Shown here: positions 46,227 through 54,953 of the stretch, piece by piece
Layout of the letters: each line of letters begins with the position of its first letter
Numbering within the stretch: the stretch's first letter is position 1
Assembly: GCA_001801995.1 (NCBI GenBank)
Contig: MGZB01000028.1
Coordinates: 46,095-110,094, forward strand
DNA from: Gammaproteobacteria bacterium RIFOXYD12_FULL_61_37
Lineage (GTDB): Bacteria; Pseudomonadota; Gammaproteobacteria; Chromatiales; Chromatiaceae
DNA length: 64,000 bases
Reading direction: 5' to 3'
The notes under the pieces: generated by a model
Database searches by the model: none
Told to the model about the DNA's origin: nothing
What the model saw: the letters and a program-made list of their open reading frames with translations, nothing else
Made by a program: the position numbers and the translations under genes

Positions 46227-47359
46227 AGCCCGACCCCGACCCCGACATTGAACCGTGGCCGATAGCGACCCAACCCTTCCTTCACGAAAAGCGCGGGATT
46301 GACGGACTTGTCGACCTGCTGCCAGAACTGGTCCACGGTGATGCCGATGTAGGCGCAGAAGCTTTCGATGTACCTGGATGCACAGGTACCGTCATAGCGC
46401 TCGGCAAGTTCAATTCCCTGCTGCCGCGTCATCCGCCCGTTGCGGATGTCTTCGTTGATGTAGTCGGTGACCCGGCCAAATCCGAACTTGAGGTATTTGA
46501 TCATCTGGTTGAACGTCACCCAGTCTTCGTCGAGGGATGTCACTCCCAGCGGGTCGCCGATGTCCCAAGGCTTTTCCTTGCGGATATCGAGGCCGCGCAG
46601 TACCGAGAAGTTGGCGTTATCCACCAGAGACCAATCCTTCCAGAAGTAGCCCAGGAAGGTGATGCGCAGGTTGGCATCCTCCATCTCCCGTTCCGACGGG
46701 TAGGCATACTGGAGAACTCGGTCACGCCTGATTTCGTCGCCCAGCAGCCAAGTGATGTCCCCACCGCCGAGCGTATTCATCTTCCTCAGGCTGTTGCCGT
46801 CGGCGCCACTGTTACCCATCACATTCAGATCGCCGAGCTGCAGTGCCGCATTCTCGCCCCACCAGATCAGGGGGATCTGGTAGGCAATGGCCAGGCGGGG
46901 CACGCTGCTGAACAGGGCCAGCTCAGTCGATTTGCACCAGTTGGTGTACTCGAAGAATCCCTTCCTCATCAAGGTCCGCCAGATGCCGGGGGCAGGATTG
47001 ATGCTGATGCAGTCGAAGCCGTGGCTGATCATGTTCGCCACGTTGTCCACCCCGCGCTTGGAAACCTGTTCTGGCGGGTAGCCAAGATTGACCAGCAGCG
47101 GGGTCATCTTCAGGACGTCCTTGACGAACAGTGCCTGGCGGGTACTGTCCTTGCCGCCGCTGACTCCGATGATGCAATCGTAGCCGGAATGGTTGTGTGC
47201 GCGGCCAAAGGCGACAATCTCGTCGAGTTCCCGGCGCCGCTCGTCCCAGTCGACTTCGGCCAGGCTTGCGTGGTAGTTGCACGCAGGGCAGACACCCTGG
47301 TCGTCGAAGCGGATTCCCGGGCGGGTATCGGGCTGCAGGCACCTGGCGCAGTACTTCAT
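46223..47359 (-). CDS. N-acetyl-sugar amidotransferase (WbpG/PseA family), canonical PP-loop
   Basis: A 378-residue second member of the family. It has the zinc pairs C4-C7 and C24-C27 and an intact PP-loop SGGKDS (67-72). PLIWWGENAALQLGD and FGRVTDYINEDIRNGRM match family members found in pseudaminic/legionaminic loci. It should replace an N-acetyl oxygen with nitrogen to form acetamidino. The ATG at 47359 overlaps the upstream stop (ATGA); a longer in-frame extension to 47488 is rejected as it lies inside the neighbour. Confidence 0.92.
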   Translation of the reverse strand: MKYCARCLQPDTRPGIRFDDQGVCPACNYHASLAEVDWDERRRELDEIVAFGRAHNHSGYDCIIGVSGGKDSTRQALFVKDVLKMTPLLVNLGYPPEQVSKRGVDNVANMISHGFDCISINPAPGIWRTLMRKGFFEYTNWCKSTELALFSSVPRLAIAYQIPLIWWGENAALQLGDLNVMGNSGADGNSLRKMNTLGGGDITWLLGDEIRRDRVLQYAYPSEREMEDANLRITFLGYFWKDWSLVDNANFSVLRGLDIRKEKPWDIGDPLGVTSLDEDWVTFNQMIKYLKFGFGRVTDYINEDIRNGRMTRQQGIELAERYDGTCASRYIESFCAYIGITVDQFWQQVDKSVNPALFVKEGLGRYRPRFNVGVGVGL

Positions 47360-48237
47360 GGTTCCCCCATGCGCTGAAGATGCGACAGGCCGCGATGCGG
47401 CAGCTGGCAGGGTGGCGCCCAAGGCGGCAGGGTGCAGTAGACGGTGCGGCCAGCCCGCAGGGCCAGTGTCAGCGCGTAGGTCTGGCAACCGGCCACCCAG
47501 CGCGCGCGGGACAGTGCGCCAGCGAGGTCGCCATTGTCGAGGACGATGCGGTGGCCGCGCCGTTCGCCGAGGAAGGCATCGTATTTCCCGTGTGCATCGG
47601 AGGGGTGCGGCCGCAGGCAGATCGCGGTCTCAGCGGGCAATCCCAATTGCGGAAGCCGGTCCAGGAAGTATCGTAGCGCCTGGAATTCGCCCGGCTCGCC
47701 CCGCCCCCAGTCCGAACGCGCAGGCTCCAAGAGATAGACCAGTTCGTTTCCGGCGACCTGGGAAAGGGGCGCGATGCGCTCGACCTGCTGTTCCGCATAG
47801 CGATCAGGTTGCAAGCCGATCGGAAGGCCCGGAAAGGTTCGACTGGCAATGTCCAGCGCGTATTCGTCGACCACCCACAGTTCGTCGGGCAGGACAAAGC
47901 TGCCGTCGCGGACGAAGCGCTCGCGATAATTGGTCCAGTGGTCCAGCACCGCTATCGAGCGAATGCCGCGCCGCCGCGCAATGTCCCGTGCGTCATGCTC
48001 CAGCCGGCTGCTCCAGCCGGTTCCGGTAACCAGCGTCCGAACCCTGCCGAGGAGTCCCGGCAGGTCGTCAGCGATCTCAAAGCGCGACGCTGCCCGACGC
48101 GACGGCTCCCTGGCAGGACCATCAAAGTAGCCAATAGCCCCCTGAAACTCCGGCTCGCCGAGCATTGCCAGTATCTGGTTGGCCCCGCCGGCATCGTGAC
48201 AGACCACACCCAGGGGCTGAGCGATGTCAATGACCAC
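47356..48237 (-). CDS. Uncharacterised protein of the nonulosonate cluster
   Basis: A 293-residue protein that I cannot assign. It begins LGVVCHDAGGANQILAML and contains VLDHWTNYRERF, LRPHPSD (a GT-B-like HP element) and ARWVAGCQTYALTLALRAGR, a Gly-rich end typical of nucleotide-sugar binding. It may be a small glycosyltransferase-like or hydrolase-like enzyme. GTG 48237 is preferred: GGAAG lies 5-6 bases upstream and it overlaps the GNAT stop by 11 nt. Being between the GNAT and the amidotransferase, it probably acts on the same nonulosonate. Confidence 0.7.
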   Translation of the reverse strand: MVIDIAQPLGVVCHDAGGANQILAMLGEPEFQGAIGYFDGPAREPSRRAASRFEIADDLPGLLGRVRTLVTGTGWSSRLEHDARDIARRRGIRSIAVLDHWTNYRERFVRDGSFVLPDELWVVDEYALDIASRTFPGLPIGLQPDRYAEQQVERIAPLSQVAGNELVYLLEPARSDWGRGEPGEFQALRYFLDRLPQLGLPAETAICLRPHPSDAHGKYDAFLGERRGHRIVLDNGDLAGALSRARWVAGCQTYALTLALRAGRTVYCTLPPWAPPCQLPHRGLSHLQRMGEP

Positions 48238-48784
48238 TGAATCTTCCAAAATAAAGCAGGTCCTGCGGAACGCCATCAAGAAGTTCCTGCTGCGGCCTGA
48301 CAGCCTCGAGCGACATCCCGGACCGCTCTATCAATCGCACCATTGCCACGTTGCAGCGCATCGTCCCGGCCGTGACCTTGCGCACGCAGTCCAGATCCAG
48401 AAGCCAGGCCAGAAGGGCGCTCCACGCATCCTGCCCCAGGCCTTTGCCCCATCCCGGGCGATGTCCGACCATAATGCCGACGTCCACTGTCCGATGGTGC
48501 GGGGAATAGTAGGCGGTCATGGTGCCAACGCAAACGCCGTCCCCCTTCCGCTCGATCTTTAGAAATAGATTTTCGCTGTTCTCGAAACTGGCAAGGTAGC
48601 CTGCACAACTTTCCGGCGTATGGGTGAGAAAGCGCTGGTTGCTGAATTGCACGACCACCGGATCGTTCAGCCAGCCGACGTAGTCGCCGGTAATGTCCGA
48701 CGGCTGGAATCGGGATAGGGTCGTCTTGTCACCGGTCAGCGTGACAAAGCTCTTCCGCAAGGAGGCGCGCTCCGGCGTGCCCAT
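48227..48784 (-). CDS. GNAT-family N-acetyltransferase (PseH/RimJ-like)
   Basis: A 185-residue acetyltransferase with LSRFQPSDITGDYVGWLNDP at the N terminus and the acetyl-CoA motif GHRPGWGKGLGQ in the middle, then TAGTMRCNVAMVRLIERSGM. In this place it could acetylate the 4-amino group of a UDP-amino-sugar made by the adjacent aminotransferase (role of PseH, LegH or PglD). It is the only intact acetyltransferase in the locus; the GNAT-like part of the PseG fusion looks degenerate. Confidence 0.88.
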   Translation of the reverse strand: MGTPERASLRKSFVTLTGDKTTLSRFQPSDITGDYVGWLNDPVVVQFSNQRFLTHTPESCAGYLASFENSENLFLKIERKGDGVCVGTMTAYYSPHHRTVDVGIMVGHRPGWGKGLGQDAWSALLAWLLDLDCVRKVTAGTMRCNVAMVRLIERSGMSLEAVRPQQELLDGVPQDLLYFGRFSGH

Positions 48785-48787
48785 GCC

Positions 48788-50062
48788 TCAGGTCCGCAGC
48801 TGGTCCAAGTTGGCCCAGACTTTCCTGAAAGCTTCCACAATGCGGTCGATATCGGAGTGATCCAGATCGTACACGCACATACCGAAGCCCATGTAGGTTT
48901 CGTCATTGAGCTTTTCCGCAACCGGGCAGATGCCCTTGCGATAGTCGACCTGTCGCCGACAGATGTCCGATGTCCAGGGGAAGCCCTTCGAGCCATAGGC
49001 GATGCGGTTCTGGTAGACAGGCAGCAAGTGGATGTTCTGGTAGTGGCGGCTGACTGCCACACCTTCGGCATTGAGCGCATCGCAGATCCGGTCGCGCGTG
49101 GTTCCCAGGACTGCCGGATCGATTTGCATCGGATAGACATAATAGACGTGGCTGCGGTCTTGCCCCACCACTGGCGTCTGCAAGCCGGCGAGCCCGCGCA
49201 GGCCGTCGGTAAGGGCGGCTGCCAGGGACTGCCGCGATGCGACGAGACCAGCCAGCTTTGCCAGTTGCTCGATGCCGATGGCGCACTCGATCTCACCTAG
49301 GCGGAAGTTGTAGCCCAGCATGTTGGCCAGGTTGGCCACGCCCTTGTCGCCCACCACCACTTCGGCATGGTTGCGAATGAGTTGCAGACGCTCGGCAATT
49401 CCGTCGTCGTCCGTCACCAGGATGCCGCCTTCGCCCGTATGGATGTGCTTGTGGTAATTCAAGCTGTAGCCGCCGACGTGTGCACGGGTGCCGGCATAAC
49501 GTCCCTTGTAGAGGGCACCTGGGGCCTGCGCAGTATCCGAGATGACCTGTAGGCCATGGCGGGCCGCGAGCGCCATGATTTCCTCCATGTCGGCGGACTG
49601 GCCAAAGATGTCGGCAATCATGATGGCCCGGGTGTACGGCGTGATCTGTCGCTCGATCGATTTCGGATCGAGGTTGTAGGTTTCGGGATCAATGTCGGCG
49701 AATACCGGGATTGCGTTCCAGTGCAGGATTGCTGTGGCTGTCGCCGACATGGTCCAGGGCGTGACGATGACCTCGTCGCCCGGTTCGATGCCGATCGCGC
49801 CTATTGCGGCCACGAGTCCGGACGTCCATGAGTTCACCGTGACCGCGTGCTTCACGCCGAAGTACTCGGCGGCCCGCCGTTCGAACTCCCGGACTTTCGG
49901 ACCGCCGTAGAAGTCCTCGTGCCACACTCCCAGAAACTGGGAGAGGACGCCGCTCTCGATTACCGACTTGGCCGCTGCTAGTTCCTCCGGACCTATAGAG
50001 TTGTACCTGCGGAAGGGGACGGGGATGGTCTTGGGGCCACCCAGCAGGGCTAGTGCTTGCAT
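48788..50062 (-). CDS. DegT/DnrJ/EryC1/StrS-family sugar aminotransferase
   Basis: A 424-residue PLP enzyme. VNSWTSGLVAAIGAIG and SDTAQAPGALYKG bind cofactor; the Schiff-base Lys is in NYHKHIHTGEGG. The His-rich lysine motif differs from the PseC-type HPVKIVTTGEGG at 56629, suggesting another keto-sugar. A candidate role is formation of the 4-amino sugar for the second nonulosonate, or, with the upstream oxidoreductase, a 3-amino sugar. ATG 50062 has AGGTGG upstream and overlaps the oxidoreductase by 13 nt; the long in-frame extension to 50287 is rejected. Confidence 0.9.
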   Translation of the reverse strand: MQALALLGGPKTIPVPFRRYNSIGPEELAAAKSVIESGVLSQFLGVWHEDFYGGPKVREFERRAAEYFGVKHAVTVNSWTSGLVAAIGAIGIEPGDEVIVTPWTMSATATAILHWNAIPVFADIDPETYNLDPKSIERQITPYTRAIMIADIFGQSADMEEIMALAARHGLQVISDTAQAPGALYKGRYAGTRAHVGGYSLNYHKHIHTGEGGILVTDDDGIAERLQLIRNHAEVVVGDKGVANLANMLGYNFRLGEIECAIGIEQLAKLAGLVASRQSLAAALTDGLRGLAGLQTPVVGQDRSHVYYVYPMQIDPAVLGTTRDRICDALNAEGVAVSRHYQNIHLLPVYQNRIAYGSKGFPWTSDICRRQVDYRKGICPVAEKLNDETYMGFGMCVYDLDHSDIDRIVEAFRKVWANLDQLRT

Positions 50063-51039
50063 GCGTTTCCACCTTGAGTCTGATCTGTGATCGCCTTGGT
50101 CAGCCACTCCTGGGTCGCAATCGACCAAGTGCCCTCGCAGAGTGCATGCTTGCGGCCCTGCAGGGCGAGGCTGAGTTGTTCGGCAATGCGATACTGATAG
50201 CGGTTCATGTCGTTCGGGATTGCTTCCGGAGTGGCGTTCAGCCGCCGGTAGCCGGGAAGAATGGGATGCGGCACGGCAGCCTGCCACAGGACTTCACCGC
50301 CCTGCTCGTAGCGAAGGCGGCCATTGGCGGCGACGACCTCCACCGTATAGTGCGAGAAGTCTTCCTCCCGTGCGGCACAGAACATGGCGCTTCCCTGGGC
50401 AAAGTCCAGGCGCAGGTCCGGTTCAGCGTCCTGCTCGCCAATGCGACGCCCTGCGGTAATCAGCTTCATGTCAAGTACGGGTCCGAACCAGTAGCTCAGC
50501 AGGTCCGCAAAGTGCGCCCCATTGTGCAAAAGACCCTTCGAATACCATGCTACGGCCTTGAACGGCAAGGCAATGTGCCCGCTTTCGAGTCTCGACTTGA
50601 CCTCGAGCACACCGGGGTCTGCCCGCCGGATGTAATTCACATAGAGCGGAACTCCGGCCGACCGGCAGTGTTCCGCCATGGAGCGGGCCGCATCGATGCG
50701 GTAGGCCAGGGGCTTTTCACAAAGGATGGCGCGCGGCCGACGCCTTGCCAAAAACGTTTCAACGACGCTGGCATGGGTTTCGGTGGGGCTCGCCACCACA
50801 ACGACATCGGACTGAATCTCTGCCGGGATATCCGTGACCGACGCGTACACTGGCACCTCGAAGGCACGCTCGAACTCACCGCGCAGCACCGGTGCCGGGT
50901 CGATGGCCGCCACCATGCGGAAGTCCGGATGCTGCCGGAATGCGCGCACATGGGTCAGCACATGTGTGGCCGCCGGCAAATGCCGGTCGTACAGGAAGCC
51001 GATGTTGCCCAGCCCGACGATGGCCACTGTGTATGTCAC
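50050..51039 (-). CDS. Gfo/Idh/MocA-family NAD(P) oxidoreductase
   Basis: A 329-residue oxidoreductase with an N-terminal Rossmann fold (VAIVGLGNIGFLYD) and the family motif CEKPLA. The C-terminal domain binds the sugar. Paired with a DegT-type aminotransferase, such enzymes oxidise a ring carbon of a nucleotide sugar so that it can be aminated (as WbpB and WbpE in di-N-acetyl-mannuronate synthesis). The UDP-GlcNAc 6-dehydrogenase needed for that specific pathway is not in the window, so the substrate remains open. Confidence 0.87.
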   Translation of the reverse strand: MTYTVAIVGLGNIGFLYDRHLPAATHVLTHVRAFRQHPDFRMVAAIDPAPVLRGEFERAFEVPVYASVTDIPAEIQSDVVVVASPTETHASVVETFLARRRPRAILCEKPLAYRIDAARSMAEHCRSAGVPLYVNYIRRADPGVLEVKSRLESGHIALPFKAVAWYSKGLLHNGAHFADLLSYWFGPVLDMKLITAGRRIGEQDAEPDLRLDFAQGSAMFCAAREEDFSHYTVEVVAANGRLRYEQGGEVLWQAAVPHPILPGYRRLNATPEAIPNDMNRYQYRIAEQLSLALQGRKHALCEGTWSIATQEWLTKAITDQTQGGNACKH

Positions 51040-51040
51040 T

Positions 51041-52087
51041 TCAGTCCTCGAACAGTTCCCATGCCGTCGCGGTGCCGCGCATGACTGCTGATTTCAAACG
51101 CCGGCCGACAAGCGCATCGAAATGCTTGGGTGCCAGCCCCTTGCCGGGGCGGATGCGCCGGATGTCATCGGGACCGACGATGGCCCCCGCCGGCAGGTCG
51201 CGGACAAAGTAGATCGAACGGCGAAAGACATCGCTTCCCGCCTCGGCAGGCGGCCTGGAGAATCCATCCTTGCCGAGGGCGAGCCATGCATCGCGCGCCT
51301 CGGTGCATAGGCGACGCAACTCGTCAGGTTCAAGGGAAAACTCGCTGTCCGGCCCCTTGTCCGCACGACTGATGGTGAAGTGCTTCTCGATCAGGCAGGC
51401 GCCGAGCGCGACGGCCGCGATGGCGGCGGTGGTTCCCATGGTGTGGTCCGACAGGCCACCGACGGTGGAAAAACGCCGGGAAAGGAGGGGAAGTTGCCGG
51501 AGATTTGCCTGGTCGATCGGCGCAGGATAGCTGCTGGTGCAATGGAGCAGTGCGAGGTTTCGACAACCGGCCCCGCGTGCGGCCTCGACGGCTTCGGCAA
51601 TTTCCGTCTCGTTCGCCAGCCCGGTCGACATGATCATGGGCTTGCCGGTGCTGGCGGCATAGCGAATGAGCGGCAAATCGACCAGCTCAAAGGAGGCGAT
51701 CTTGTAGGCCGGGCAGCCGAGGTCTTCCAGAAGATCGACCGCGGTCTCGTCGAATGGCGTCGAAAAGACCGTGATGCCCCGCTTGCGGCCATGTTCGAAC
51801 AACGGACGCTGCCACTCGAACGGTGTTTCTGCCCACCGGTAGAGGTCGTAGAGCTTGTAGCCGTCCCAGAGACCGCCCCGGATCATGAAGTCCGGCGCCG
51901 CGCAGTCGATTGTCAGCGTATCAGCCGTGTAGGTCTGGAGCTTGACCGCATCGGCACCGCACTGGCTGACCGCATCGATGGTCGCGAACGCTCGTTCCAG
52001 CGAACCGTTGTGGTTGGCTGACAGTTCAGCAATGACGTACGGCGGGTGGCTCGGGCCTATCGGTCGGCCGCTGATGGCGAATGTCAT
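51041..52087 (-). CDS. pseI: Pseudaminic acid synthase
   Basis: A 348-residue synthase that condenses phosphoenolpyruvate with 2,4-diacylamino-2,4,6-trideoxy-L-altrose. PseI hallmarks are visible: AELSANHNGSLERA, AVKLQTYTADTLT, GLWDGYKLYDLYRWAETPF, KIASFELVDLPLI, LHCTSSYPAP and EKHFTISRADKGPDSEFS, plus a C-terminal SAF domain. It lies one base after the PseG fusion and starts from ATG 52087. Confidence 0.95.
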   Translation of the reverse strand: MTFAISGRPIGPSHPPYVIAELSANHNGSLERAFATIDAVSQCGADAVKLQTYTADTLTIDCAAPDFMIRGGLWDGYKLYDLYRWAETPFEWQRPLFEHGRKRGITVFSTPFDETAVDLLEDLGCPAYKIASFELVDLPLIRYAASTGKPMIMSTGLANETEIAEAVEAARGAGCRNLALLHCTSSYPAPIDQANLRQLPLLSRRFSTVGGLSDHTMGTTAAIAAVALGACLIEKHFTISRADKGPDSEFSLEPDELRRLCTEARDAWLALGKDGFSRPPAEAGSDVFRRSIYFVRDLPAGAIVGPDDIRRIRPGKGLAPKHFDALVGRRLKSAVMRGTATAWELFED

Positions 52088-52088
52088 G

Positions 52089-54212
52089 CTACGTCTTCCT
52101 GTTGATCCGCAGACAGTATTCGGTATTCAGGTGCCTGAAATACACCGGATAGTGGTCGTTGTCGGCAATGCGGAGCTGGTTGAATATTTCCACCAACGGT
52201 CGGGAAGGATCGACCTCGCTGTCCTTCGGCCGGCGGCGGGGATAGCTGCTTGGTTCGCCGGACTGATCTTTGGCGTCCCGCAAGGCGTCGGGATAGCGGG
52301 CGACAAAGTCCCCGGCCAGTCTAACTGTGGCGTCGGCAAGCAACGCATGCCAGTCATCGATCAACTCCGTACCGTCGAGCTCCAGCCATTCCTGGCTGTA
52401 GATCGGGCCGGCATCCACCTGATCAACGGCTTCCAGCAGCGTCACGGGAATACGCTCCACCCCTTCCAGAATCAGCCAGCTGGCAGGCGACCAGCCACGC
52501 CCCCGTGGTAGGTCGCTGGCATGGATGACCAAGCAGTTTCGGTAGCGCCCCCGGATCACGGGCCCGACGATGCGGCCGTAGCTAAGGAAGAAACAAAGAT
52601 CGCCGCCAGGCAGGTCATCAGCGGTATTTGCCCAGGACACGCGGTGTCCGGCAGCGAGCCAGTCCAATAGCAGCCCGGGTATAGATTCGTTTATCCAGCT
52701 ACCGGCATCGCTGCATACCGAAATGGAAAGCTTGCGGGAGTCCGAGCCGCGACCGTCACTGCCTAACGACGGGTCGGTGAGGTCTTCGGCTGGTCCGAAG
52801 AACTCTATTGCACCACGCTTGCCATTCCTGAGTTCCCGCATGGCCGCTGCCAGCGCCGAAATGCGCAAGCCGTTCGCCTGCGCAAACGGATCGACCGCGA
52901 TTGCTGCGCGAATGGTAGAACGCCGGAGGTCGAACACAGCCAGCGCGACGAGATAGCCAGAATCGCTTTCGACGATCACAGGCTGGTACGACTCTGGATC
53001 ACGCAACCATGACCGGTACTGCTCGCGGAAGTTGCCCCGTGCCGACGACGCTACGAGCAACTCGGTACAGGGCGCCTCGTCATCCAGGGTGGCGCCACGT
53101 GCGGACAACTTTCCTGCCTGCGGCAATAGCATCGCACCGGCGACCCGCTGGACTCCTCGGCCATCGACGGCCGCGTGGCATCGTGCGGACCAATTGGCAT
53201 CGACATCGCGGGCCAACTCGGCACTCAGTGCTTGTTTAAGTTGGTCCTCGCCAACTTCGGTGGCATGCCCCAGCCATCTGGCCAAACCGCGTTCGTGGAG
53301 TTCGGCCGCGATGGTGATCTGGTTTTCGGCAAGAGTCACGATCAATGACGGCAGGCCAAGGCAGCAGCGCTCCCACGATGTAGCGCCACCCGCGCCGACA
53401 GCGACATCGGCGCCCATCATCAGGTGAGCAAGACTCGGCAGGCGGGAATGAAGGCGAACCTGCGCCAAGCCCCGGACCTGTTCCCGAATGGCCGGCGTAT
53501 GCATGCCTTCCGGATTGATCACGACATCCAGCCGGACATCCTTCCTGTCGAGGGAAAGGAACGCGGATATCGTCTTGCCGGTCAAATTCGCATTGTCGGC
53601 AGCGCCAAAGTAGACGAATACGCTCCTGACCGCTCCCTCTCTGGAAGGGGCCCGTGCATGAAGCACAGCATAGTGCGGCTGCAGCAAGGCAAACCGCGGA
53701 CCGAGAAGTTGCCGGCAAGACGCCGGAACCTTGCCCCGGTAGCGCTCCGCCATTTGCGCCACGAGGTTCTGGTCCAGCAGGAGGTTGCAGACATGGTGTC
53801 GATCAGCCAGATCGTCGATCACCAGTATCCTTCCGCAGCCGGACTTGACCACCTGTTCCCATTCGCTGTCGATGGCGTAGTGGTCTACCACGAGCCAGTC
53901 CACGAACTCGCCCCCCAGAGCGGCCAAGGTCTGCTCGGCATCCGTCTGCCAGTTCGCTCCCAGCCAATCAGCATGGGCCAGCCTTGATGCCGGCAACTTT
54001 CCGGATAGGGAATCGGCTGCGTCGCACAACGGCAGGCCGATGGCTTCAAAGCCTTGCTGCCGCACCAGCTCCAGCAGGTTTCCGGGATGCTCTCGGTATA
54101 CGAAGAGACAGGTACAATCCCGCTCCCGCAGGTCATTGGCGAGGGTCAGGCAGCGCATGACGTGGCCACTACCGATTTGCCGGGATGCGTCAGCGCGGAA
54201 CGCGATTCTCAT
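52089..54212 (-). CDS. PseG sugar-nucleotide hydrolase fused to degenerate GNAT and a formyltransferase
   Basis: A 707-residue fusion. Residues 1-350 are PseG, which removes UDP from 2,4-diacylamino-2,4,6-trideoxy-altrose (IAFRADASRQIGSGHVMRCL; GAGGATSWERCCLGLPSL). Residues 370-465 have the fold pattern of a GNAT acyltransferase, but the acetyl-CoA loop RGxG is replaced (AQANGLR). Residues 500-650 resemble methionyl-tRNA-type N10-formyl-THF formyltransferases, with the catalytic triad N559, H564 (IHASDLPRGRG) and D600 (DAGPIY). This suggests that the C7 amino group of pseudaminic acid is formylated rather than acetylated. ATG 54212 has GGAG 7 bases upstream. Confidence 0.85.
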   Translation of the reverse strand: MRIAFRADASRQIGSGHVMRCLTLANDLRERDCTCLFVYREHPGNLLELVRQQGFEAIGLPLCDAADSLSGKLPASRLAHADWLGANWQTDAEQTLAALGGEFVDWLVVDHYAIDSEWEQVVKSGCGRILVIDDLADRHHVCNLLLDQNLVAQMAERYRGKVPASCRQLLGPRFALLQPHYAVLHARAPSREGAVRSVFVYFGAADNANLTGKTISAFLSLDRKDVRLDVVINPEGMHTPAIREQVRGLAQVRLHSRLPSLAHLMMGADVAVGAGGATSWERCCLGLPSLIVTLAENQITIAAELHERGLARWLGHATEVGEDQLKQALSAELARDVDANWSARCHAAVDGRGVQRVAGAMLLPQAGKLSARGATLDDEAPCTELLVASSARGNFREQYRSWLRDPESYQPVIVESDSGYLVALAVFDLRRSTIRAAIAVDPFAQANGLRISALAAAMRELRNGKRGAIEFFGPAEDLTDPSLGSDGRGSDSRKLSISVCSDAGSWINESIPGLLLDWLAAGHRVSWANTADDLPGGDLCFFLSYGRIVGPVIRGRYRNCLVIHASDLPRGRGWSPASWLILEGVERIPVTLLEAVDQVDAGPIYSQEWLELDGTELIDDWHALLADATVRLAGDFVARYPDALRDAKDQSGEPSSYPRRRPKDSEVDPSRPLVEIFNQLRIADNDHYPVYFRHLNTEYCLRINRKT

Positions 54213-54242
54213 CACCGTCTCCGCCGAATCGGCCCGAAACAA

Positions 54243-54953
54243 TCAAAGTCCGGCGCCTCCTGGCGCCATGAGCGACCGGTGCAGGATTTCCGCCCGCTGC
54301 CAGTCCTCCGGGGTGTCGATATCCACCACCCGCCAGCCTGGAATGACCAGCCCGGCGGCATTGCTGTGTATCCGCGGATTGGACAGCCAGGCAGCACGAC
54401 TGCCCCAATAGAACTGCCCGGCGTCGTGATAGGCCGGTTCGAGGTCTTGTGTCCGTGTCAGTTCGAACTCCCGGTGGAACGGCGACATGCGTCCTTCCGG
54501 ATTTCGTCTCAGCGCGCGTTGAATGGCCGCCGGAAACTCCGTCACCGGGAATGCGTAGTCGGCACCGGACTCGCGCAAGAGAGCCAGTGCGTCCGTCAGA
54601 TCGGAGACCCGTATGAATGGCACGCACGGGTAGATGCAGCATACCGTATCCACCTGCCAGCCCAACGCCTCGCAGGCTTCTATGGCATGGGCGACGACGG
54701 GAACGGTCGGGGTGTGGTCGTCCGCAAGCTCCGCGGGCCGAACGAATGGTGTCTCGGCACCGCTATTGCGGGCAATTTCGGCGATTTCCGGATCGTCAGT
54801 GGTGACCACGACATGCTCGAAAAGCCTTGAGTCCCGGGCTGCCGCAATGGCATGGGCAATCATCGGCTTGTCCGCGAACGGCTTGATGTTCTTGCGCGGA
54901 ATGCGTTTGCTGCCACCGCGCGCGGGGATGATCGCTATCGTGGATATATTCAT
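54243..54953 (-). CDS. pseF: Pseudaminic acid cytidylyltransferase
   Basis: A 236-residue CTP-dependent enzyme. The P-loop IIPARGGSKRIPRKN is at 8-22; CCIYPCVPFIRVSDL and QFYWGSRAAWL are typical of PseF. It completes the pathway PseB-PseC-(formyl/acetyl)-PseG-PseI-PseF, giving CMP-pseudaminic acid for transfer to the glycan. Its ATG overlaps the upstream gene stop by 4 nt. Confidence 0.95.
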   Translation of the reverse strand: MNISTIAIIPARGGSKRIPRKNIKPFADKPMIAHAIAAARDSRLFEHVVVTTDDPEIAEIARNSGAETPFVRPAELADDHTPTVPVVAHAIEACEALGWQVDTVCCIYPCVPFIRVSDLTDALALLRESGADYAFPVTEFPAAIQRALRRNPEGRMSPFHREFELTRTQDLEPAYHDAGQFYWGSRAAWLSNPRIHSNAAGLVIPGWRVVDIDTPEDWQRAEILHRSLMAPGGAGL

